Assembly (NCBI GenBank): GCA_963748985.1
Contig: CAVVKQ010000010.1
Span: forward strand, 1-64,000
DNA: 64,000 nt
Reading direction: 5' to 3'
Source of the DNA: RPQJ01 sp963748985
Lineage (GTDB): Bacteria; Pseudomonadota; Gammaproteobacteria; Steroidobacterales; Steroidobacteraceae
Shown here in pieces: positions 26,531 through 35,622 of this stretch. Below the pieces are notes generated by a model. It was not told the DNA's origin. It saw only the letters and a list, made by a program, of their open reading frames with translations, and ran no database searches. Numbering within the stretch: position 1 is the first letter of the stretch; every line of letters begins with the position of its first letter. The translations under genes were made by a program, and so were the position numbers.

Positions 26531-27970
26531 ATGAGGCCATACTCAATCCTTGCGCTCGCAGTCGCCGGCATCACCGGCTGCATGCCCGGTCCCGACTACG
26601 TACGCCCAGAGGTGCAGACCCCGGCGGCATGGCGCATCGATTACACGCAGGCTGCCGAGGTGGCCAATACGAAGTGGTGGGAGCAGTTCGGCGATCCGGT
26701 ACTCAACGAACTGGTGGAGTCCGCGTTGCGCGAGAACCTCGACGTGCGCATTGCCGCCGCACGGGTCGACCAGTTCATCGGCGCACTGACCGCCACGCGC
26801 TCGCAGTTGTATCCACAGATCGGCTACGGTGCGGACGCGAACCGGATTCAGGCGAGCCGTGTCGGCCAACCCCCGCTTCCGGCCGGTGCCGACAGCTACT
26901 TCTCGCTGTACCAGGCGTCGCTCGGCGCGGCCTGGCAGCTCGACCTGTTCGGGCGCGTGCGGCGCCTGAGTGAAGCTTCGCAGGCGCAGGTCTATGCCAG
27001 CGAGCAGGCGCGACGCGGCGTGGTGCTGTCGCTGGTGTCAAGTATCACCACCAGCTACATCGTGCTGCGTGCGCTCGACCGCCAGCTCGAGATCGCGCAG
27101 GCAACGGCCAGTAACTTCAACGAGACCGCGCGGATTTTCGACCTGCGCTTCAAGGCCGGCGTCGTCGCAAAGACCGAGGTGATGCAGGTCAACTCGCAAG
27201 CCCAGCAGGCGCTGGCGGCCATTCCTGCCTTCGAGCAGGCCATCGCGGCACAGGAAAACCTGATCTCGATCCTGCTCGGGCGCAACCCGGGACCGATCCC
27301 GCGCGGCAAGACCCTCGAGCAACTCGTCGCGCCCCAGATTCCGGCAGACCTGCCCTCTGTGCTCTTGCAGCGCCGGCCTGACATCCTGCAGGCGGAACAG
27401 AATCTCGTTGCGACCAATGCGAACGTGGGCGCCACGAAAGCACTCTATTATCCGAACATCTCGATCACTGGCGCGCTCGGCAGCGTGAGCACGGCATTGG
27501 GCGACCTGCTCACCGACCCGGCAACCACGATGCTGATCGGAGCCGGCGTGACCGGGCCGATCTTCACGTTCGGCGGCATCAAGGGCCAGGTCAAAGCGGC
27601 CGAAGCACAGAATCGACAGGCGGAACTGGTTTACCGGCAGACAGTGCTGAACGCCTTCCGCGAGACCAACGACGCCTTGACGGGTTCGCAGAAGAAAGTC
27701 CTGGAAGTCGCGATGCAACAGAAGCGCGTGGACTCGCTACGCGAGTTCGCCCGGCTGTCGACGTTGCGATTCGACAAGGGTGTCGCGGGTTACCTTGACG
27801 TGCTGGTGGCCGAGAACGAGTTGTTTGCCGCCGACCTGGCGTCGGTGCGCCTGCAGGCGGATCGCTATGCGCAGGTAGTCAACGTGTACCAGGCGATGGG
27901 TGGCGGCTGGGTCGATATCGCCAGCTCGATTGCGCCAATGCCGCAGAGTACCGTCAGCCCCGGCCTATGA
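26531..27970 (+). CDS. RND outer-membrane factor lipoprotein (OprM/NodT family)
   Basis: A 479-residue outer-membrane channel for tripartite efflux. The lipobox ITGC places the mature N-terminal Cys at residue 17. Two repeated OEP domains follow, each with long helical stretches; KWWEQFGDPVLNELVESAL near residue 50 and LLQRRPDILQAEQNLVATNA near 280 are the usual NodT-family landmarks. It lies 13 kb from the RND adaptor/pump pair on the same strand and might serve it or another pump. It overlaps the DUF4105 gene by four bases. Confidence 0.92.
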   Translation: MRPYSILALAVAGITGCMPGPDYVRPEVQTPAAWRIDYTQAAEVANTKWWEQFGDPVLNELVESALRENLDVRIAAARVDQFIGALTATRSQLYPQIGYGADANRIQASRVGQPPLPAGADSYFSLYQASLGAAWQLDLFGRVRRLSEASQAQVYASEQARRGVVLSLVSSITTSYIVLRALDRQLEIAQATASNFNETARIFDLRFKAGVVAKTEVMQVNSQAQQALAAIPAFEQAIAAQENLISILLGRNPGPIPRGKTLEQLVAPQIPADLPSVLLQRRPDILQAEQNLVATNANVGATKALYYPNISITGALGSVSTALGDLLTDPATTMLIGAGVTGPIFTFGGIKGQVKAAEAQNRQAELVYRQTVLNAFRETNDALTGSQKKVLEVAMQQKRVDSLREFARLSTLRFDKGVAGYLDVLVAENELFAADLASVRLQADRYAQVVNVYQAMGGGWVDIASSIAPMPQSTVSPGL

Positions 27971-29007
27971 CAGCGACCGAATCACGCCCGGACGGTGTCC
28001 GGGTTGGCTGGCTGCGGAGAATTTCGGGCTGGTTGATCAAGGGAATTGGCTCCCTGTTCCTCGCCTTGGTCCTGGCGTGGGGCTCCCTTGCCATCTATTT
28101 TTCAACCCTGCCCTGGGCATGGTTACGGATTGGGCTCGCGGCCGCGTTTGCGGCGTTCGGCATCTGGGCTTTGTGGTTGACGCGCCGACCGCGCATGCGT
28201 TGGGTTTTTGCGGGACTGTACGTCGCCGTTCTCATCGGGTGGAGCTTCATCCAGCCCTCGCATGATCGCGAATGGCGGCAGGACGTCGGCGTCATGCCCC
28301 GTGCCACGGTCGAGGGCGATCGCGTGCGCATCACCGGCGTGCGCAATTTCGACTACCGCAGCCGGGACGATTTCACGGTGCGGTACGAAGAGCGCGAGGT
28401 CTCGCTGTCGCACCTGACCGGGCTGGATTTCTTCATCTCGTACTGGATGCCGGGGCCCGTGGGCCACACGTTCGTGAGTTTCATCTTCGACAACGCACCC
28501 CCGCTCAACATCTCCATCGAGACCAGGCCGGAAGTGCACGAAGGGTTCGACCCGCTGGCGTCGCTCTTCAAGCAGTACGAGTTGATCTACGTGGTGGGCG
28601 AAGAGCGCGACATCGTCGGGGTCCGCACTAACTTCCGCAACGAAGACGTGTACGTCTACCGCCTGCGGGTGCCGGCCGAAAACGCTCGCCAGCTGTTGCG
28701 GGTCTACCTCGAACGCATCAACGAGCTCGCCGACAAGCCAGAGTTCTACCACCTGCTGAGCAACAGCTGCACGATCAACATCGTGCGCTACGCGAACCTG
28801 GTCGGCCGCAAGGGCGATATCGATTTCCGGCACTATCTCAACGGCTGGGTCGACCGGTATTTCTACGACACGCGGCTGCTGAATTCACAGTTCCCCTTCC
28901 CCGAACTGCGCCGGCGATCGCGAGTCGACGAAGCCATCAAGGCGTCCGAAGACACCGTGGAATTCTCGCAGCACATCCGTGAGTCCAAGCCGGGGATGAA
29001 CCCTTGA
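27967..29007 (+). CDS. DUF4105-domain membrane protein
   Basis: A 346-residue protein with three N-terminal hydrophobic segments (about 22-50, 53-70, 74-95) followed by a periplasmic or cytoplasmic domain with conserved His, Cys and Arg. GPVGHTFVSFIFDN and YHLLSNSCTINIVRY are the family landmarks; the arrangement of H, and NSC...N is reminiscent of a cysteine-peptidase-like (permuted NlpC) fold, an inference. It starts with ATGA overlapping the outer-membrane factor gene, so the two are translationally coupled. Confidence 0.75.
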   Translation: MTATESRPDGVRVGWLRRISGWLIKGIGSLFLALVLAWGSLAIYFSTLPWAWLRIGLAAAFAAFGIWALWLTRRPRMRWVFAGLYVAVLIGWSFIQPSHDREWRQDVGVMPRATVEGDRVRITGVRNFDYRSRDDFTVRYEEREVSLSHLTGLDFFISYWMPGPVGHTFVSFIFDNAPPLNISIETRPEVHEGFDPLASLFKQYELIYVVGEERDIVGVRTNFRNEDVYVYRLRVPAENARQLLRVYLERINELADKPEFYHLLSNSCTINIVRYANLVGRKGDIDFRHYLNGWVDRYFYDTRLLNSQFPFPELRRRSRVDEAIKASEDTVEFSQHIRESKPGMNP

Positions 29008-29022
29008 AAGCGGAGTACGCCC

Positions 29023-29868
29023 ATGTCCCTGCATCGCCCTAGTCGTCTTGCTCTCGTTGTCGCCGCACTGTGCGTGGCCGGCTGCGCCCGCAGCACGCCA
29101 CCCGAATCGCCCGCACCGGAGACGGCGCCCGCCGTTGCATCGGCGCCTGCCAGCCCCACTGCTGCTTTGCCCACGCCCGACACGGCGACGACCCTGGTCG
29201 CCAACCTGTGGCAGCTCAAGGAGGCAACCGATGCCGCAGGCCAGTCGATCGCTGCATTCTTCCCGACTCCGGACAAGCCGCTGGGAGTTCAGTTCGCCGA
29301 CGGCCGCCTCAACGTGACGGGCGGCTGCAATCGCATGAACGCCGGCTACCAACTGCTCGACTCCGCGCAAATGCAGGTCAGCCAGGGAATGTCGACGATG
29401 ATGGCCTGCCCACCACCGCTGGCCAACGCCGATGCCGCATTCGCCAAGTTCCTGGCGGGGACCCTGCAGGTTGCGGTCGAGGGTGAAGCCGGTGCGCCGC
29501 AGCTGCGACTGACAGCGGCCGACGGCAGTACCCTGACCTTCAGCGGTACGCCGACGCCGGAAACCCGGTTCGGTGGACCCGGCACGCGCGCGTTCCTCGA
29601 AGTGTCGCCAAAGCCGTGTGAAGCGCCAGCCCCGTCGGCACGCCCGTGCCTGATGGTGCGCGATCGCCACTTCGACGAGAACGGGCTCGCCAGCGGGACG
29701 CCGGGTGAGTGGCGCGCTCTGCCGGAGGGTATCGAGGGCTACACACCCGTCGAAGGCGAGCAGCACGTGGTGCGGGTGAAGCGGTTTGAGCAGGCCGGCG
29801 CTGCGGGCGGCGCACCGACCGAGCATTTCGTGCTCGACCTGGTCATCGAGACGCGAACGGTTCAATGA
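29023..29868 (+). CDS. META-domain / DUF4377 lipoprotein
   Basis: A 281-residue lipoprotein with lipobox CVAGC (Cys21). After a Pro/Ala-rich linker (22-55) comes a META (HslJ-like) domain at ~58-165 with GGCNRMNAGYQL and the conserved 'STMMACPPP', then a DUF4377 domain ending in FVLDLVIETRTVQ. Such proteins sit in the outer-membrane periphery; HslJ is linked to novobiocin tolerance in E. coli. It is 15 bases after the DUF4105 gene and its 3' end overlaps the convergent hydrolase by 7 bases. Confidence 0.8.
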   Translation: MSLHRPSRLALVVAALCVAGCARSTPPESPAPETAPAVASAPASPTAALPTPDTATTLVANLWQLKEATDAAGQSIAAFFPTPDKPLGVQFADGRLNVTGGCNRMNAGYQLLDSAQMQVSQGMSTMMACPPPLANADAAFAKFLAGTLQVAVEGEAGAPQLRLTAADGSTLTFSGTPTPETRFGGPGTRAFLEVSPKPCEAPAPSARPCLMVRDRHFDENGLASGTPGEWRALPEGIEGYTPVEGEQHVVRVKRFEQAGAAGGAPTEHFVLDLVIETRTVQ

Positions 29869-31391
29869 GAGGGGTTGGCGCCCTGCCCTACGGGCGCTGA
29901 CGATTCCGCTCGCGCGTTGCGATACGCACCGGCGCTGTCGATCCACGCCAGCGCCCGTGCGTCGAGGTACGCGTAGAACGGATTGTGCCGCAGGCGCAGC
30001 AGCCATTCGGCGGGCAGCACCAGCGTGCCCCGCTCGCCCTGGATCGCCATCTGGCCGAGGAAAAGCACGTCCTGGTTGCCGGGCGGCCGCTGACCGTACA
30101 GCGGATCGTCGGGCGGGATCGGCAGCGCCACGTGGGACAGGGAAATCGCGCCGGCCGGCCACGCCATGTTCAGCGGCTCCGTCAGCGACACCTCGGCCGA
30201 GAACGGCGCCTGGTGGCGAGCCACGACCGTGGCACTCTCCTCGTTCTCGTTGGTCACCAGCGTCACGGCGAACGGCAACCGGTTGTCGCCCATCACCCGA
30301 TTGGTCAACGCCCGCCTGTCGTAGACCAGCAGCATGGACTTGGCGGCATCACGGTTGACGTCGAACAGCACCAGTTCGTGCCGGTTGGGATCGAGGAGAC
30401 CGAGCAGCCGCGTGACCACAGCGTCGGTCGACACCGTCGAATCCGCGTTCGACTTGAACACCAGGATCGGCGGCAATGCGCCGGCCTGCTGCGACCGCGC
30501 CCGGCTCGCGATGCGCCTGGACACCGATCGCGTCAGGCGATGCACCTGGTCGCCTGCATTGGTCGTAAAGGAGTTGTACTTGTAGGGGTCGAACTCCGGT
30601 TCGATGTTGAGCCACGCCAGGTTGCCCAGTCCGGGCAGCACGGCCAACCGGCGCTTCCAGCTGGCTGCCGCTGCCGCCGCGTGAATGCCGATGGCCGGTG
30701 AAATCAGGACCAGGCTGGCCGGCACTGGCCCGGTCCGTCCATCAAGCGCATTGAGCGTGAAGTCCAGGGCGAGGGGCGCACCGGTCGAGTAACCAACAAT
30801 GTGGATCGGCTGCTGCCCGATCTTTTGCGCGAGATGCTCGACAGCCAGATTCGCTGCGGCGGCCATGTCCTCCCAGCGGACATCGAGCAGTCCCGAGGGG
30901 GCGGTGCCGTGACCGGGGAGACGCAGGCCGATCACCCAATAGTTGCGCCGGTTCAATTCCTCGCCCAGCGCCCGCAGGCTGTACGGCGAGTCCGACATCC
31001 CGTGCAACAGCAGCACCCCGCCTACAGGCGCTGCGGCAGGCAATTCGAAGCTGCGGTTCCAATTGGGTTCGCGCACCTGCGGATCGCTGGCGCTGCCCTT
31101 GCTGTAGCGCATCAGCGCCGTGCCGTGCCCGGTCTCGGTGCGCGCGTACACTTTCGATTCGAGCTGCGCGAACAACCGGTCTTCCAGCCGGAGGTAGTCC
31201 GCGAAGGTGCGAATCTCTTCAGCCGTCGCTGCCCGATACTCCTCCGTCAGCGTCGCGGTGTGCCACGGTTCAAGGGGCTGGCTGCTGCAGCCGTGCAGCA
31301 GAAATGCCGCGCCCGAAAGAACACAGAGCGCGCGCCAGCCGCGATGAAGCAGCAGGTGCTGGGCGAACGGTGCGATGCGACTCATGTGCAT
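29862..31391 (-). CDS. Alpha/beta-hydrolase lipoprotein
   Basis: A 509-residue lipoprotein (lipobox LLHGC, Cys35) with an alpha/beta-hydrolase fold. HGMSDSP at 130-136 is the oxyanion-hole region and GYSTGAP at 200-206 carries the nucleophile Ser202; a Pro-Gly-His-Gly-Thr (PGHGT) follows strand 5. The catalytic Asp and His would lie in the C-terminal third. Around 120 residues precede the hydrolase core, and the C-terminal region is long, so it is larger than typical monoacylglycerol lipases. Substrate unknown. An alternative ATG two codons further in would not change the lipobox. Confidence 0.78.
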   Translation of the reverse strand: MHMSRIAPFAQHLLLHRGWRALCVLSGAAFLLHGCSSQPLEPWHTATLTEEYRAATAEEIRTFADYLRLEDRLFAQLESKVYARTETGHGTALMRYSKGSASDPQVREPNWNRSFELPAAAPVGGVLLLHGMSDSPYSLRALGEELNRRNYWVIGLRLPGHGTAPSGLLDVRWEDMAAAANLAVEHLAQKIGQQPIHIVGYSTGAPLALDFTLNALDGRTGPVPASLVLISPAIGIHAAAAAASWKRRLAVLPGLGNLAWLNIEPEFDPYKYNSFTTNAGDQVHRLTRSVSRRIASRARSQQAGALPPILVFKSNADSTVSTDAVVTRLLGLLDPNRHELVLFDVNRDAAKSMLLVYDRRALTNRVMGDNRLPFAVTLVTNENEESATVVARHQAPFSAEVSLTEPLNMAWPAGAISLSHVALPIPPDDPLYGQRPPGNQDVLFLGQMAIQGERGTLVLPAEWLLRLRHNPFYAYLDARALAWIDSAGAYRNARAESSAPVGQGANPSH

Positions 31392-31421
31392 TCCAGCGGG
31401 CGAGCGGGATCCAGCAGCAGA

Positions 31422-32303
31422 TTACTGCGCTGGCTCGTACTGCGCCTGCTGCAGATGCTTCCGCACCAGCCCCGAAAGGATCCGGAAGTCGAGATCGAGG
31501 GTCCGCTCGACGCGAAGAGCGTGCTCTGTAGCGGCCTCCAGGCGCCGCCGATCGCGTAAGGCAGGCCCTGCGAAAACGACCATGTTGCCGCCCCACCCGA
31601 CGGTCACCGGAATGACGGGGTCGCCGAATACCTTGCGAATTCTCTCCACATGCATCGCGCTGTCCGACTCATGGGCGGCGAGGTTCATCACGAACACCCC
31701 ACCGTCACCGAGTATGCGGCGGGAGTTCTCGATGAACTCAGGTTCTGCGATCGATCGTGATATTCCGTTGCGATCGTAGGCGTCGACCAGCAGCACATCC
31801 GGGAATTCCGTGGAGTCAATCAGGTCTGCGACATAGCGGGCACCATCGCCGTGAATGACACGCAGGTCGGTGCCATCCGGAGGAATCTTGAAATGCGCTC
31901 GCAGTGCGATGACGTTCGCATCGATCTCCACGACCGTGACGTGGGTCGACGGCAGGCGGCGATTGCAGAATTTGACCAGCGACCCGCCACCGAGTCCAAT
32001 CATCAGGATCCGTCGTGGCTCCGGACAGAACAGCAGGAACGCCATCATCTTGCGCGTGTAGTCGTTCACGAGCGCGTCGGGATCGTCGATCCGCATTTCG
32101 CTCTGGACGCTGCCATCGATCGTGAAGCACATCGCGCGATGCTTGCCGTCCTCGACCAGGAAGGGCTTGTCATAGGTGCCCGCCATCAGTCGCTGGCACA
32201 GCACAGCCGACGCTGCTGCCGTCGGCTCCAGTACGCGCACCAGCGTACCAGGGTCGATCGTGAGCCCGCCCAGCGACAACAGGTCCTCATTCCGCTGGCT
32301 CAT
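31422..32303 (-). CDS. Spermidine synthase-like methyltransferase-fold protein
   Basis: A 293-residue protein with the SAM-type Rossmann fold of the spermidine synthase family. GLGGGSL at 103-109 and VVEIDAN at 124-130 form the nucleotide loops, and DVLLVDAYDRNGI holds the catalytic Asp region. The start at 32303 is chosen because GGATGGGG precedes it and upstream codons (Arg-rich) look unconserved; starts at 32351 or 32390 (in an ATGA overlap with the RHH gene) are possible. Whether it makes a polyamine or modifies something else is not decidable; an AdoMetDC gene is not in the window. Confidence 0.75.
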   Translation of the reverse strand: MSQRNEDLLSLGGLTIDPGTLVRVLEPTAAASAVLCQRLMAGTYDKPFLVEDGKHRAMCFTIDGSVQSEMRIDDPDALVNDYTRKMMAFLLFCPEPRRILMIGLGGGSLVKFCNRRLPSTHVTVVEIDANVIALRAHFKIPPDGTDLRVIHGDGARYVADLIDSTEFPDVLLVDAYDRNGISRSIAEPEFIENSRRILGDGGVFVMNLAAHESDSAMHVERIRKVFGDPVIPVTVGWGGNMVVFAGPALRDRRRLEAATEHALRVERTLDLDFRILSGLVRKHLQQAQYEPAQ

Positions 32304-32389
32304 CGATCCCCATCCGTCCTGTTGCGACGAGGTCGCATTCAATCGCGTCATGCGCTTTCGCCGCGGCAAGTGGTCGGATCGACGGGTCA

Positions 32390-32596
32390 TCAACGCCGCT
32401 TGCGGGGCCGCTCGAACGCGGCCGACTCGGCAGGAGTCCACGGCGTTCCCGTCTGGTCTTCGATGTACCGCCGGATCAGCTGTCTGACGACCTGTGAGGG
32501 CGTGGTGTCCTGCTCCGCGCAGATGCGCTCGAGCAACGCCTTCTTGCGCGGGTCGATCAGCACGGTCAGACGGGCTGTGCGGTCCTCGAGTGGCAA
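32390..32596 (-). CDS. Ribbon-helix-helix DNA-binding protein
   Basis: A 68-residue CopG/Arc-type ribbon-helix-helix protein. The N-terminal beta strand is RTARLTVLIDP, then helix A KKALLERICAEQ and helix B TPSQVVRQLIRRYIED, followed by a basic tail. It starts with TTG, supported by GAGGAG five bases upstream. A DNA-binding repressor role is expected. No toxin gene is adjacent, so a toxin-antitoxin role is unlikely; instead it may regulate the divergent hydrogenase-like operon or its own operon with the spermidine synthase-like gene. Confidence 0.8.
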   Translation of the reverse strand: MPLEDRTARLTVLIDPRKKALLERICAEQDTTPSQVVRQLIRRYIEDQTGTPWTPAESAAFERPRKRR

Positions 32597-32611
32597 GCGA
32601 ACTCCTCACGG

Positions 32612-32661
32612 TGCCCAAGGCATGTGCCTGTGATTATAATGCAATTTACATTGGGGTAGAA
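32612..32661. promoter_or_regulatory. Divergent promoter between RHH gene and hyf-like operon
   Basis: The 72-base gap contains TGATTATAATGCAATTTACA. TATAAT can be read on the plus strand (32635-32640) and also on the minus strand (32633-32638, plus-strand ATTATA), so one palindromic -10 core may serve both directions. The -35 elements are poor, which would fit a promoter that needs an activator. The RHH protein is an obvious candidate regulator. Confidence 0.4.
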
Positions 32662-32668
32662 TGGCGAC

Positions 32669-34672
32669 ATGGCCCCGATCGACTCGCCCCTGACCATTTC
32701 CCTGGCGCTTCTCGCGTGCTGGGCAATGGTGGGCGCTGCCGGACTGCTGCGGCCCCACAGCGTCGCACTGGTCGGACGAGTGTTGTTTCCCCTCGGCGCG
32801 ATTATTGGTGTCGGTCTCGCGATCGTGGCTGCCCTCAGCCTCGCCGAACCGGTAGAGCAGGCAACCCTGCACGTCGGTTTGCCGGATTTGCCCATGCACG
32901 TGCGGCTGGACAATCTTTCGCGTGTGTTCCTCGCACTACTGGGCAGCGCATCTGCCGGTGTGTCGTTGTTCGCGGCTGGCTATTTCCGCAAGGGTGAGGG
33001 AACCGCCCCGGGGGTGCTGGGACTCCAGTACCACCTCTTTCTTGCCAGCATGGGATTCGTGCTGGTCGCCGATGACGCCTACGCATTCATGGTCGCGTGG
33101 GAGACGATGGCCCTGACGTCCTATTTCCTGGTGACCGCCCAGCACGGCATCCCGGAGATTCGCAGCGCAGGATTCCTGTACCTGCTCATGGCCCACGTCG
33201 GTGCCATCGCCATCCTGCTGAGCTTCGGCATCCTGCAGGGCGGCACCTGGTTGTTCTCGTTCGACGCCATGCGCGCGAGCACGCTGTCGACTCCCTGGGC
33301 AACCGCCGCCTTCCTGCTCGCGCTATTCGGATTCGGCGCCAAGGCCGGGCTTCTGCCACTGCATGTCTGGCTCCCCGAGGCGCACCCGGCTGCGCCTTCG
33401 CCCGTGTCGGCGCTCATGAGCGGCGTCATGCTGAAGACCGCCATCTACGGCGTGCTGCGGGTGACGTTCGACCTGATCGGAGACCCGCTGTGGTGGTGGG
33501 GCCTGATCCCGCTCGCGCTGGGATTGGCGACGGCGATCTTTGGCGTGGTCTTCGCTGCGGTGCAGACGGACATGAAGCGCCTGCTCGCCTATTCGTCGGT
33601 CGAAAACATCGGCGTGCTGTTCACCGGCATCGGACTGGCCATCGTCTTCCATGGCGTTGGCATGACCGAACTCGCGGCGCTCGCGCTGGTCGCGGTTCTG
33701 TATCACTCGCTCAACCATGCGTTCATGAAGAGCCTGCTGTTCCTCGGCACCGGGGCGGTCCTGCACGCCACTGGCGAACGGAATCTCGGCCGGCTTGGCG
33801 GGCTGATTCACCGAATGCCATGGGCTGCCTGGCTGACTCTGGTGGGCGTCCTCGCGATCGCCGGCTTGCCGCCGCTGAATGGGTTCGTGTCCGAGTGGCT
33901 GCTGCTGCAGACATTCCTGTTCTCCCACGAGGTGCCGCAACCGTTCGTGAACATGCTGCTGCCGATGGGTGCCGCCATCGTGGCGCTCGCGGCTGCACTG
34001 GCGGGCTACGTCATGGTGAAGTTCTTCGGGATCGTCTTCCTGGGGCAACCCCGCGAGGCCTCGCTCGCCGTTGCGCACGATGTGGATGGATTCGAGAAGG
34101 CGGGTCTCGTCTGGCTGGCGATCGGGTGCGTACTGCTGGGACTGCTGCCCAGCCAGGTGATTCGCGCGCTTGGGGCAGCCACCGATCAGCTGGTGGGCGC
34201 CGCACCGAACCTTGCCGACCAGTCGTGGTGGCTGCTGACGCCGTTGCCTGAGCGGGCGGTCTCGTACGCCCCCTTGATCCTCCTGGCGGTCATATGCGCA
34301 GTGGTTGCAGCGACCTTCCTGATCGTGCGCGTTGTCTACCGTCGACCCGTGCGTCGCGCCCCGGCCTGGGATTGTGGCTTCGGCAGGCTCGATCCGCGCA
34401 TGCAGGATACGGCTGAAGGGTTCGGCCAACCGATCCGCCACATCTTCGTCTCGTTCTTCGAAATGGAGCGTGATCTACCCTCGCCGCTGGATCAGTCGCC
34501 ACGCTATCGGGTCAAGGTCAGCGACCGGTTCTGGAAATTCGTCTACCTGCCGATCGCCGGCTTGCTGCAGCGGACTGCAAATTCCGTGGCCTGGTTGCAG
34601 CAAGGCCGCATCTCTGTCTACCTGACCTACAGCTTCATCACCCTGCTGGTGCTGCTTGCGGTGATGCTGTGA
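32669..34672 (+). CDS. hyfB: Hydrogenase-4 subunit B-like antiporter subunit (HyfB/HycC, NuoL-like)
   Basis: A 667-residue proton-channel subunit with about 16 membrane helices. FGAKAGLLPLHVWLPEAHPA and SALMSGVMLKTAIYGVLR carry the conserved lysines of the channel; Glu of TM5 is in VAWETMALTSYF. The C-terminal ~130 residues (WDCGFGRLDPRMQDTAEGFG, then PLDQSPRYRVKVSD) are the HyfB/HycC-specific lateral extension rather than the NuoL one. It is the first gene of the six-gene operon; its stop overlaps the next start by four bases. Confidence 0.88.
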   Translation: MAPIDSPLTISLALLACWAMVGAAGLLRPHSVALVGRVLFPLGAIIGVGLAIVAALSLAEPVEQATLHVGLPDLPMHVRLDNLSRVFLALLGSASAGVSLFAAGYFRKGEGTAPGVLGLQYHLFLASMGFVLVADDAYAFMVAWETMALTSYFLVTAQHGIPEIRSAGFLYLLMAHVGAIAILLSFGILQGGTWLFSFDAMRASTLSTPWATAAFLLALFGFGAKAGLLPLHVWLPEAHPAAPSPVSALMSGVMLKTAIYGVLRVTFDLIGDPLWWWGLIPLALGLATAIFGVVFAAVQTDMKRLLAYSSVENIGVLFTGIGLAIVFHGVGMTELAALALVAVLYHSLNHAFMKSLLFLGTGAVLHATGERNLGRLGGLIHRMPWAAWLTLVGVLAIAGLPPLNGFVSEWLLLQTFLFSHEVPQPFVNMLLPMGAAIVALAAALAGYVMVKFFGIVFLGQPREASLAVAHDVDGFEKAGLVWLAIGCVLLGLLPSQVIRALGAATDQLVGAAPNLADQSWWLLTPLPERAVSYAPLILLAVICAVVAATFLIVRVVYRRPVRRAPAWDCGFGRLDPRMQDTAEGFGQPIRHIFVSFFEMERDLPSPLDQSPRYRVKVSDRFWKFVYLPIAGLLQRTANSVAWLQQGRISVYLTYSFITLLVLLAVML

Positions 34673-35619
34673 GCGCGGTTGCCTGGCTCACGCAGTTCCT
34701 GGAAGTGCTTGCAGCACTGATCCTCGCCCCGTTGTTTGTCGGCTGGGTCAACGCGTGTCGTGCCTGGCTGCAGAACCGGCGCGCGCCAAGCGTGTTGCTC
34801 CCGTACCACGGCATTCGCAAGCTGTTTCACAAGGATGCCGTGATCGCGACTGGCGCCTCGCCACTGTTTCGCCTGGCGCCGTACGTCGTGTTCGGCGCGA
34901 TGGTTGCAGCGGCGGCGGTGATTCCCTCGATGGGCACGGGCCTGCCCTTCCGTTCCGCGGCCGACGCAATCGCACTGGTGGGTCTGCTCGCCATCGCGCG
35001 CGTCTTCATGTCGCTCGCCGCGATGGACATCGGTACTGCATTCGGCACGCTCGGCGCTCGACGGGAAATGATGATCGGCTTCCTCGCCGAGCCGGCGCTG
35101 CTGATGATCATCTTCGTTGCTTCGCTCATTTCCGCGACCACGGCCCTGCCATTGATCGCGGAAAGGCTCGCGGTCCAGGATTTCGCCCTGTACCCGAGCC
35201 TGGCATTCACGGCAGTCGCCTTCACCATGGTGCTGCTCGCAGAGAATGCCCGCATTCCGGTGGACAATCCGGCGACACACCTCGAGCTCACCATGATCCA
35301 CGAGGCAATGCTGCTCGAATACTCGGCGCGGCATCTCGCGCTGATGGAGTGGGCAGCCGCCCTGAAGCTGTTCAATTACGCCTGCATCGGCTTTGCGCTG
35401 TTCGTACCATGGGGCGCGTCCATCGGCGCGACCGGGATCGGCGCGCTGGCCGTGTCGATCCCGGCGCTGCTGGCGAAGCTGGCCGTCGCCGGCTTGTGGC
35501 TCGCGCTGCTGGAAACCGTTTCCGCCAAGCTGCGGGTGTTCCGCGCGCCGGAGTTCATGGCCACCGCGTTCATGTTCGCGGTGCTGGGCCTGCTCGTGCA
35601 CCTGTTGCTGGGGGCCTGA
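34669..35619 (+). CDS. hyfC: NuoH/HyfC-like membrane subunit
   Basis: A 316-residue complex-I NuoH homologue with eight membrane helices. 'ILAPLFVGWVNACRAWLQNRRAPS' opens the protein (landmark: ARRAP-type loop QNRRAPSVLLPYHGI) and ENARIPVDNPATHLELTMIHE is the canonical quinone-site loop with its acidic residues. In hydrogenases it anchors the peripheral arm. It overlaps hyfB by four bases and precedes hyfE by three. Confidence 0.92.
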   Translation: MSAVAWLTQFLEVLAALILAPLFVGWVNACRAWLQNRRAPSVLLPYHGIRKLFHKDAVIATGASPLFRLAPYVVFGAMVAAAAVIPSMGTGLPFRSAADAIALVGLLAIARVFMSLAAMDIGTAFGTLGARREMMIGFLAEPALLMIIFVASLISATTALPLIAERLAVQDFALYPSLAFTAVAFTMVLLAENARIPVDNPATHLELTMIHEAMLLEYSARHLALMEWAAALKLFNYACIGFALFVPWGASIGATGIGALAVSIPALLAKLAVAGLWLALLETVSAKLRVFRAPEFMATAFMFAVLGLLVHLLLGA

Positions 35620-35622
35620 GGC

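Noticed and set aside
32390..32596. Antitoxin of a toxin-antitoxin pair
   Set aside because: No toxin-like gene within either neighbour; the adjacent genes are a spermidine synthase-like enzyme and the Ehr-like operon.
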